This document shows, one piece after another, positions 1 through 9,700 of a DNA stretch of 64,000 nt. The notes under the pieces were generated by a model that was not told where the DNA came from, ran no database searches, and saw only the letters and a program-made list of their open reading frames with translations. Every line of letters starts with the position of its first letter. Position 1 is the stretch's first letter. This DNA is from Planctomycetota bacterium. GTDB lineage: Bacteria > Planctomycetota > MHYJ01 > WSZJ01 > JACPWG01. The stretch spans positions 1 to 64,000 of the forward strand of contig JACPWG010000141.1 of the NCBI GenBank assembly GCA_016197205.1, in the 5' to 3' direction. The position numbers were made by a program, and so were the translations under genes.

Positions 1-22
1 CTTTTCGACGACAGCGCCCAGA

Positions 23-96
23 CCGCCTGAAGGCGGTACTACGAACAGTAGGTTCCGAGAGCAGCACCCACTGTTTGTAGTACCCCCTTCAGGGGG
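23..96. repeat. Intergenic inverted repeat, family R1, copy 1
   Basis: Two 24-nt arms (23-46 and 73-96) are near-perfect reverse complements; each carries a CGCCTGAAGG/TACTACGAAC-type word. The same word pair recurs as an inverted repeat at 12672-12756, so this is a dispersed hairpin family. The rest of positions 1-300 holds no supported gene. Confidence 0.75.
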
Positions 97-300
97 CCTA
101 CGAAAAGTAGCCACACCCATTCTCAATGACCACCATGGAACGCAGCCCGGGCACGGAATCGCGGACGCTGAGCCTCAGACCTCTGGACACGCTACCCGCA
201 AACCCTTCTGCCGTCTGAGGCCGGCCCCTCCGGGGTGCGGCATCATGCGGGGGCGAGGGTCGACGCTTCCGTTCCCGTGACCGTGGAGTCCGCCGACAGC

Positions 301-2484
301 ATGGCCTTTGAGCGCCCGACCTTTCACGAAGCGTGGTTTCGCGTCGCCGAGCTGCGACCGCGGCTGCCGAGCGCGGTCCAGGTCCGGCGCCAGAGCTTCC
401 GCCGGCGCCTGTGGTACGTCCTCCAGGACCCGGCCACGGGCCGGTTCTTCCGCCTGCACGAGGCCGCCTACGAGTTTCTGGGTCGCCTGAACGGCCGGCG
501 CACGGTCGAGCAGGCGTGGCGTTTCGCGCTCACCCAATCGGGCGACGACGCCCTCACCCAGGGAGAAGCGGTCCAGCTTCTCGGGCAGCTTCGCGGTGCG
601 AACCTCCTGCAAGCCGACGTCCCGCCGGACAGCCAGGGCATCCTCGAACGCCACCGCGTGCGCGCCCGCCGAGAGGTCGTCAGCCTGCTCACCAACGTCC
701 TCGCCGTGCGCATCCCGCTCGTGGACCCCGACGCCCTCCTGACGCGTTGGGCCATGGCCTTCGGCTGGATCTTCGGCCCGGTCGGCTGCCTCCTGCTCGG
801 ACTCTCCCTCGCGACGCTCGGCTACGTCGCCATCACCCGGGCCCCCGAGCTCGGAGACGCGGCCTCCAGCCTCCTCGCTCCCCGCAACCTGCCCTTGCTC
901 TACCTGTCGCTGGCCGTGCTCAAGCTCTTTCACGAGCTGGGACACGCCCTCTCCTGCAAAAGCTTCAGCCTGCGCGAAGGGGTTCGCGGCGAGATCCACG
1001 CCATGGGCGTGATGTTTCTCGTATTCCTGCCGCTCCCTTACGTGGACGTCTCTTCCGCCTGGGCGCTTCGTCGTTCGGGCCACCGGGCGCTCATCGGCGC
1101 CGCCGGCGTGCTGGTGGAGCTGGCCATCGCAGGCATCGCCGCCGTCGTCTGGGCCAACACGGGACCGGAGGCGGCGGCCCACGCGCTCGCGTACAACGTC
1201 ATGTTCGCCGCCAGCGTCTCCACCCTGCTCCTCAACGGCAATCCCCTCCTGCGCTACGACGCCTACTACGTCCTCTCCGACCTGCTGGAAATCCCCAATC
1301 TCGCCGCGGCCGCGCGGGAGCACTTGCACCTGCTCGTCCGGCGCCACGCCTGGTCGGTCAAGGGGCTTCAGGACCGAGCGGACACGCGCGCGGAGAAGGC
1401 CTGGCTCGTGGCCTACGGTCTCGCCGCCGCCGTCTTCCGCACCCTCGTGTGCGTGGGCATCCTCCTCTTCGTGGCGGACAAGTTTTTCTTCGTCGGCGCC
1501 GTGCTGGGGGCCATCGCCCTGGTCGGCTGGGTGCTGGCGCCGGTCGCGAAATTTGTCGAGTACCTCGCGGCGAGCCCGGAGCTGCGCCGGGTGCGCGGGC
1601 GGGCGATCGGCTCGACCCTGGCCGCCGCGATGCTCGGCGTCGCCTGCCTGGGACTGCTCCCGCTCCCGGAGGCGTGCTGGGTGGAGGGGGTGGTGGAAGC
1701 GCGCCGCCGCTCCGAAATCCACATGGCCGCCGACGGCTTCGTCCGCGAGTGCCTCCCGACCGATCTCGAGGTAACGCCGAAGGGGCCCGCGCTCGTGCGA
1801 GCCGAAAACCCGGACCTCGCGGCGCGCCGCACGGAGCTGGCCTCGGAACGCGACGCCCTCCGCACTCGCGGAAGGCTCGCCCGTGCCGAGGGCAACACTG
1901 CCCTGGGTCAGGCCCTTGCCGAACAGGTCGCTGCGCTTGACGCCAAGCTCGAGCGCACGAGTACGGAATTGTCGTCCCTGACGCTCTTGTCCCCGATCGC
2001 CGGCACCTGGCTCGCCCCAAGCCTCGAGCGCCGGCAGGGCGGCTGGCTGCCCCGCGGACAGCTCGTCGGCGTGGTCGCCGGCCTGGAGGACCTCATCGTG
2101 CGGGCCGGCGCGGACCAACAGACGGCGGCGCGCATCATCGAGCACGCCGAGGTCGCGCAGCTCGAGTTGCGGCCCCGCGGGCGGCCCGAGCTCGCCTTTC
2201 CCGGCCGCATCGAACGCATCCTGCCCGCGGGGGAAAAGCACGCCCCGACCGCCGCCCTCGGCTTCGTCGCGGCGGGCGGCCCGCGCGCGACCGCCGGGGA
2301 GCGGCCGGGCAAGGAGGGCGCCGATCGGATTTTCACGATCTTGATCGCCCTCGACCCGACGACCCACGAAAGCCTGCTGCCGGGTCAACGCGTCCACGTG
2401 CGAGTTCGGTTGCCTGCCTCGCCCCTGCTTTCCCAGGCCTGGCAGGCCATGCGCAGGTTGATCCAGCGCAGATTCAAGCTCTAG
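301..2484 (+). CDS. PqqD-like / M50 site-2-type metalloprotease / HlyD-like adaptor fusion
   Basis: This 727-residue membrane protein probably takes part in peptide or protein export or maturation. A PqqD-like winged-helix segment lies at about residues 35-115 (WYVLQDPATG...FRLHEAAYEF). Several membrane segments carry an M50 zinc site: HELGH at 211-215 and the likely third ligand D320 in NPLLRYDAY. From about 480 there is an HlyD-type periplasmic adaptor part with a coiled coil around 505-560. The ATG at 301 is preferred over an in-frame ATG at 235 because homology begins there and GTGGAG lies about 12 nt upstream. In known clusters such proteins act with HlyD adaptors or ABC exporters; here the partner is the SecA-like gene 148 bp downstream. 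The substrate is unknown. Confidence 0.8.
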   Translation: MAFERPTFHEAWFRVAELRPRLPSAVQVRRQSFRRRLWYVLQDPATGRFFRLHEAAYEFLGRLNGRRTVEQAWRFALTQSGDDALTQGEAVQLLGQLRGANLLQADVPPDSQGILERHRVRARREVVSLLTNVLAVRIPLVDPDALLTRWAMAFGWIFGPVGCLLLGLSLATLGYVAITRAPELGDAASSLLAPRNLPLLYLSLAVLKLFHELGHALSCKSFSLREGVRGEIHAMGVMFLVFLPLPYVDVSSAWALRRSGHRALIGAAGVLVELAIAGIAAVVWANTGPEAAAHALAYNVMFAASVSTLLLNGNPLLRYDAYYVLSDLLEIPNLAAAAREHLHLLVRRHAWSVKGLQDRADTRAEKAWLVAYGLAAAVFRTLVCVGILLFVADKFFFVGAVLGAIALVGWVLAPVAKFVEYLAASPELRRVRGRAIGSTLAAAMLGVACLGLLPLPEACWVEGVVEARRRSEIHMAADGFVRECLPTDLEVTPKGPALVRAENPDLAARRTELASERDALRTRGRLARAEGNTALGQALAEQVAALDAKLERTSTELSSLTLLSPIAGTWLAPSLERRQGGWLPRGQLVGVVAGLEDLIVRAGADQQTAARIIEHAEVAQLELRPRGRPELAFPGRIERILPAGEKHAPTAALGFVAAGGPRATAGERPGKEGADRIFTILIALDPTTHESLLPGQRVHVRVRLPASPLLSQAWQAMRRLIQRRFKL

Positions 2485-2606
2485 TGGCGCGTTGACGAAC
2501 GCTGGACACAGTCGTCAACTCCGTCACGTCGGGTCGTGAACCAAGCGGCCGTTCGCCCGGGCCGGTCCGCGCCCCCGGGCATCCTGGCCGCATTTCGTGA
2601 ACGCGT
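2485..2606. repeat. MITE-like repeat family R2, copy A
   Basis: It begins at the base after the stop codon of the M50 gene with TGGCGCGTTGACGAAC (2485-2500) and ends near 2606 with the imperfect reverse complement. The interior matches copies at 12535-12627 and 17698-17862, including the word GCCGTTCGC-CGGGCCGG and a CGCCCCC-GGCATC tail. The left and right ends covary between copies (GCGC here, GCCC in the 17.7-kb copy). Confidence 0.7.
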
Positions 2607-2632
2607 CGCCTTCCCCGGACGAGGGAGCACCC

Positions 2633-4621
<1,989 letters not shown>

Positions 4622-4746
4622 TGGGAGCGGTAGGCGGACGGGGAGTGTTGCGGTCGCGGTCCCTCGTCGTGCACGCCCGTGATCGTCGTGCGGCAGGTGC
4701 AAAGTCGTTCCGCGCACGGGAGACCGGTGGAGGTGCCGGCGCCGGC

Positions 4747-5010
4747 CTACCAGAGGCCGTGGATCTTCGAGCAAGCGAGTAGCTCCGGATCGCAGGTGAG
4801 GACGGTAGCACCCAGGCGGTGCGCTTGGATGGCGATCAGCCGATCGTGGATCTCCGGGACTTCCTCCCAGTCGGGCATCGCAAGCAGATCTTCGATCGAC
4901 AACGGGTCGTAAGCATAGGCGGGGCCTCCGCGCGTCTTGCGCACAAAGCCTCGCCTGTTCACGCGCCGAGAGACGGAGAAACCACAACTGCGTGCGGAGC
5001 ATCGCAGCCT
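4747..5010 (-). pseudogene. C-terminal remnant of a PIN-domain (VapC-like) protein
   Basis: The minus strand encodes the last part of a PIN-domain nuclease: a PLSIEDLLAMPDW segment, then HDRLIAIQAHRLGATVLT with the conserved D/R pair, then CDPEL. The N-terminal half, with the first acidic residues, is absent; upstream (from 5012) the reading frame runs directly into a 139-bp dispersed repeat. No antitoxin gene is visible. I read it as a toxin gene broken by repeat insertion or rearrangement. Confidence 0.55.
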
Positions 5011-5011
5011 C

Positions 5012-5150
5012 AGTACCGCCCCACAGAATTGGGTGACCAATTTCCTCGGCGATTTCGGCCGCCTGCTTCGTTGCGCTCGCTCGACGTAGTTCTCCGTTAC
5101 TACGCCTCGCTCGCGCGCCTCGCAGGCGGCCGAACTTGCCTTCGGCTATT
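5012..5150. repeat. 139-bp dispersed repeat R3, copy 1
   Basis: It matches 40575-40713 over 139 bp with a single visible difference (CGCAGGCGGC against CGCGGGCGGC). It joins the PIN remnant on one side and supplies the last 17 codons and stop of the secreted protein gene on the other, so it postdates both genes. Confidence 0.9.
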
Positions 5151-6080
5151 GGTCACCGACTTGAGCAGGCGGCCACCCGCGGCGTCGAGTCGAACTTCCC
5201 CGCGTGACGACATGCGAATCAAATAGGCAACGGCTTCGCCCGCGCCTGCGCCTGCGTCCGCGGCGGTCGCGTCTCGCGCCGTCGCGCCGCTGCCGCCGGA
5301 CGCCGCCGCGGAAAGCGTGCCGGGGACAACCGGACGAAGCTCGGCTTCGAGCTGATAGGTGATCCGGGCGATCCGCGCGGCGGCCGGACCCGTCGATTCC
5401 TGCACTTCCGCGAGGACGCACTCCGCAACGCCGCTCACCACTTCCGGAGCAGCGCCTTTCGGCTCTTGACGAAGGAGTCGCGCAGGAGCCAGGAGGGGCG
5501 AAAGCGCCTGCCCCTCGACCCGCCAGCGATCGCCGACCTTGACCGACCCGGACGGCAGGAGGCACGCGTCCGCGTCTTCCAGGCTCAGCGCGGCCCTTGC
5601 GTCCTCCGCGACTTCGCCCCCCTTCGCAACGGTCACACGCAACGCTTCACCCTCGCGAACCAGGACGAAGGTGCGCCCCTCGAAAGGGTCCTCCAGTGTC
5701 GGAAGCGCCTGCTCCTCGCCGTCCCGGGTGACGCGCCGCTTCGTCTCGTGGCGCACGTACTCCGTGCGGCATTCCGTTCGACGTCCGTCCGCGTCGGTCG
5801 CGAGGACCACGGTTTTCGCCTGCTCGCGGGTCTGGTGCTCGACGGCGAAGTCCGAGTCCTGCTTCCCGGTCTGCCCCTCGATGCCGTAGGAGAGGACAAC
5901 GTTCGTGTCGCAGGTAAGCCGAAGAGTCTGCTCGCGAACGCTCGATTCGCCCGCGGTGCATACAGGTCGGAGCCGGAACACGGGCGATTCGTCAGCGGCG
6001 CCTGCGCCGGCCGGAGCCCTGGACACGACGAGGCACGCGAGCAGGACGGCGGCGCGGCGCACGTCCCTGTGACGCCACAT
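5100..6080 (-). CDS. Secreted hypothetical protein, C terminus rewritten by repeat R3
   Basis: A 326-residue protein with an N-terminal signal peptide (ACLVVSRAPAGAGAADE). The mature part is beta-rich and resembles the DUF6263-like secreted proteins: repeated charged strands, then KVGDRWRVEGQ near residue 185. The ATG at 6080 has GGGGGAG a few bases upstream and starts the signal peptide; a longer reading to 6263 would put 61 Pro/Arg-rich residues before it. The last residues (SRRQVRPPARRASEA) and the stop come from repeat R3, so the native C terminus may be lost. Function unknown. Confidence 0.6.
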   Translation of the reverse strand: MWRHRDVRRAAVLLACLVVSRAPAGAGAADESPVFRLRPVCTAGESSVREQTLRLTCDTNVVLSYGIEGQTGKQDSDFAVEHQTREQAKTVVLATDADGRRTECRTEYVRHETKRRVTRDGEEQALPTLEDPFEGRTFVLVREGEALRVTVAKGGEVAEDARAALSLEDADACLLPSGSVKVGDRWRVEGQALSPLLAPARLLRQEPKGAAPEVVSGVAECVLAEVQESTGPAAARIARITYQLEAELRPVVPGTLSAAASGGSGATARDATAADAGAGAGEAVAYLIRMSSRGEVRLDAAGGRLLKSVTNSRRQVRPPARRASEA

Positions 6081-6716
6081 GGCGGCTCCCCCCGGCGAAA
6101 CGGGCCTTATGGAAAGCGAAGGGGGCGCAGAATAGCACGGCCTCCGGGTAGGGTCAAGTCCTGTTCCCGCCGCGTGGAGGCGTTGGCGAGCGTGACGGTC
6201 CGGACGATGCGGCAGCCGCGCAAAGGGGCGCGCGCGCGGCCCTGCCGGGCGCGCAAAGGGCAATTCCCAACAAATTCAAACCCTCCCCGCGCTCCACCTC
6301 AAAAGTGAAATCCACTTGTGGTCGGAGGGAGGCGCGCGCTAGGATACGCGTGGCCGTTCACGGGTAGGTACGTATCACCACGGAGGCACGGAGAGGTTGA
6401 CATGTCGATTCAGGAATCTGGCGACCTTGTTTTGACAGGATAACAGGATCACCAGGATTCTCCAAGGCCGTATCCAGTTGATCCTGTAATCCTGTCAGAA
6501 AGAAATCCGACGCAATTGCTTGTCGACAATCGTGTGTTCGAAAAGCCGGCGAAGGTCCTCCGTGAGGCCTTCGTTTCTTCGTGCCCCCTGGTGAACGGTT
6601 ACGGATACGCTTCCTTCGTTGCGGGCAATTGACAAGGGGGGACGCCGTGGCCCCGGAGCGATCGGCTCCGCGCGTCGTAAGGAACGGACAAGCACCCGAG
6701 AGGAGCGTTTGACCGG
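6081..6716. other. Intergenic region between divergent genes
   Basis: No gene is supported. The region must hold the promoters of the secreted protein (leftward) and of the large regulator (rightward). It contains a GGAGGCACGGAG-type word near 6380-6395 and the hairpin repeat at 6434-6496. No convincing -24/-12 or -35/-10 pair was found. Confidence 0.5.
6434..6496. repeat. Inverted repeat of the GACAGGAT-ACAGGATC word
   Basis: Arms of 17 nt (6434-6450 and 6480-6496) are reverse complements except for one position; the word ACAGGAT is repeated inside each arm. A third, partial unit (CACCAGGATTC) follows the left arm. Confidence 0.7.
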
Positions 6717-9700
6717 ATGGACCTTTCCCCGGGAACGATCCTCGCCCAGCAATACCGTGTTCTCGAGCGCGTCGGAGCCGGCGGCACGGGGGCGGTGTAT
6801 CGGGTGCAGCCGGTCGCCGGCGACGCCCGCGGTGGGGAGGCGATCCGGACGCTGGCGCTCAAGGACCTGGACGCTCTCCGCGGGAGCGCGAAGACCGTTC
6901 TCGACAGGGCGCGCAGGGAATTCAAGCTGCTCGGGGCGCATCGACATCCGCACCTCGCGGCCGTCGAGGACCTGGTGCACGACCGGGAGACGGGACGCGT
7001 TTGCCTGGTCTACGAATGGCTCGACGGACCCGATCTCAGCGTCGAGGCGCTCGAGCCGCTCGTGGGCACACTGGCGACCGCCACGCAGGAGAGGCTGCTG
7101 CTCGACCTGGTCCGCCAGGCGCTGTCCGGGCTCGCCTATCTCCACCTGCACGGCCTCGCCCACGGGGACGTATCCCTCCCCAACCTTCGGTTCGAAGCGC
7201 CGCTGCCGAACGCCGGGGAGTCGCGTCCTCCCGCGACTCGCGCGGGCCGAAAGGGGGGACCGACCTGCTCCCCGGAGAGTACTCCCCGGCTCCCCTTTCT
7301 CCGGCTTCTCGACTTCGGCCTTTCCCGACGCACCTCGCCACGAGCCCGCGCGCACGGGAGCCGGCCCGCGCAGCCGGCATTTCGCCGCGACCTCCGTGAT
7401 CTCGCGTCCGCCTATCGCCGCCTCGCCGCCGGGCTCGCGGGCGATCGGGACATCGAGCACCGCTTTCCCCGACTCTCCAAGCTGCTCGGCGGGCTGGCCT
7501 CGCCGACCACGGCAGGCCGGATCGGCTCCGCCCAGGAGGCCGTCGCCAGGGTCGACGCCTGGCTTGCCGCGGACGGGCGGCAGCTCCGCTCTCCGGAAGC
7601 CCGCCTTCCGTTCGTGGGCCGAAGCCGCGAGCTGGCGCGTGTCGCGGCCTGCTTTCCAGGCGAACCCGGCGTGGCCGGCGCGGAAGTCGCCGGCCGTCGC
7701 CCCAACCTCGTGCGCGTGGAGGGAGAGGCGGGCAGCGGCCGGTCGGCGTTCCTGGAGCAGGCTCGTCGGCGGGCCGTTTCCGCCGGCCTGCGGGTCGCGC
7801 TGGTCCCGGGGGGCCGCGGCTGGAGGGAGGCCTTGCCTCCGCTCCGCCCCTTCCTCGAGCCGCTTTCCCGCACCCGCTTGTCGAACGCGGCAAGGCGCCT
7901 CTTGCAATCGGCAGGGTCCGCCGCAGGCGGGGAGGGGCTTTCTTCGGCGCAGGCCGCGCCCCTCCTCGCGGAGGCCCTCGAGTGCGCGAGCCTCGCCGCT
8001 CCGCTGCTTCTCGTTCTCGAGGACTTCGACCTCGCGGCCGACGCGGATCGGGAAACGCTTCTGGCCGCGGTCGCACAGGCAGGAACCTCGAGCGCCCGAC
8101 AGGCCCCTCCGGGCGCGCGGCAGCGCCTGCTGACGCTTCTCGCGGACCAGCCCCGCGGCGGGAGTCCGCCGGCGCCGTCCGGCCTGCTCGAGCTCCGGCT
8201 GTCGCTCCCCGCGCTGAGCGAGAGCGAAGTGCGACGACTGGTCCGCGCCGCGCTCCCGGCCCCTCACGACTCCGTGACGCGCTGGGTTTTTCAACGGAGC
8301 GCCGGCCATCCGGGGCTCGCGGTGGAGTCGATCCGTTGGGTGTGCGAGCAGTCGCGCGCGTGGGGGCGGCCCGCGGTGTCGGCCGCCGACGTCGCGGAGC
8401 TGGACCGCGCGGCGCCGCCCGGGGGAGTCGCCGACTGGCACTTGCGACGCGCAAGGACGCTTCCGCCGCGCGCGCGGGAGGCCCTGCTGTACCTGTGCGC
8501 GGCGGGCCGCCCGGTGGCGGGCACGGAACTCCGCGCCCTCCTCGCAGCCTCCGCTTCCGAATTTGCCCTCCTGCTGGACCTCCTGGGGGCCCGGGGGTTC
8601 GCATCGGAGTCGGAGCTCGGCCATCGCCCCGCGCAGCCCTTCCTCGCCGGGCCCCTGTTGGGCTCCCTCGCCCCGGAGGAGCGATCGCCGCTCTTCCGTC
8701 GTCTTCACGAGCGGCTTGCGGATGCCCCCGACGCCTCGTTCGGCCTCGAGACGCGTGTCGTCTTCCGGGTACGGTATGCCCTCGAGGCGGGCCTCACGGC
8801 CGAAGTCGCGGCCCAGGCGCTTCCCGCCGTGGACCATTTGATCGCCGCTCGCGCCTGGGACTCCGCCGTGTCGCTCGCCACACGAGCGGCGGCGGCGCTC
8901 CAGCCCTCGGCTTTCGCGGCAGTGCGGCTCGACCTCGGGGAGAGACGGCTGCGCGCCCTGGCCTTGGCGGGCAGGACGGAAGAGGCCCTGCGCGCCGCAC
9001 GCGACTTTCTGGACTCCGGCGCCGCCGGGCTTCATCGGCTGCGGCGCTCTTCGCTCCTGCAACTGTACGCCCGGTTGTCCGGCTCCGCGGGAGCACCCCG
9101 GCAGGCCGTCGAGGCCCTGCGGGAAGCACTGTCGCTGCTCCGGCCGTCGGACGCCGCTGCGCGAGCCGAGGTCTTCGATCTGCTCGGCTACACCCTCACG
9201 CTCACCGGGGACGCGGCAGGCGCGGAGCGCGCGATCGCGGACGGGCTGGCCTGCGTTCCGCGGGACGACCGAAAGCGGCGCGGGTCGCTCCTGAACACGC
9301 GCGGTGTCGCCGCGCAGCAGGCGGGCCGGTATGGGGACGCGGCCCGGGCCTACGAGGAGGCGCTGGCGGAACGCCATGCGGCCCGGGATTTCGAGGGGGA
9401 GGCCGACAGCCGCTACAACCTGGCGATGACCCTGCTCGCCATGGGGGATGCCCGCGCTGCCCGTCGGGCGGTCGTCGCCGCGCGGCGGGTGTACGTCCGC
9501 ATGCGCGACGAGGTTGCGGTGGGCCGGTGCTGGCTGGAGCTCGCCCGCGCCTACCTGGAAGAGAGCGACGTGGCTTCCGCGCGCGCACCCTTGGCGGAGG
9601 CCCGCGCCGCGCACGCGCGGTGCGGCCACGCCGGGGACGCCTACCTGCTCGAGACGTGCGCGGGCTTCGCGGACCTCCTCGCGGGTGACCTCGAGGGCGC

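Noticed and set aside
6397..6402. TTGACA box as -35 of the large regulator
   Set aside because: No TATAAT-like -10 at 16-18 nt, and it lies more than 300 bp upstream of the start codon.
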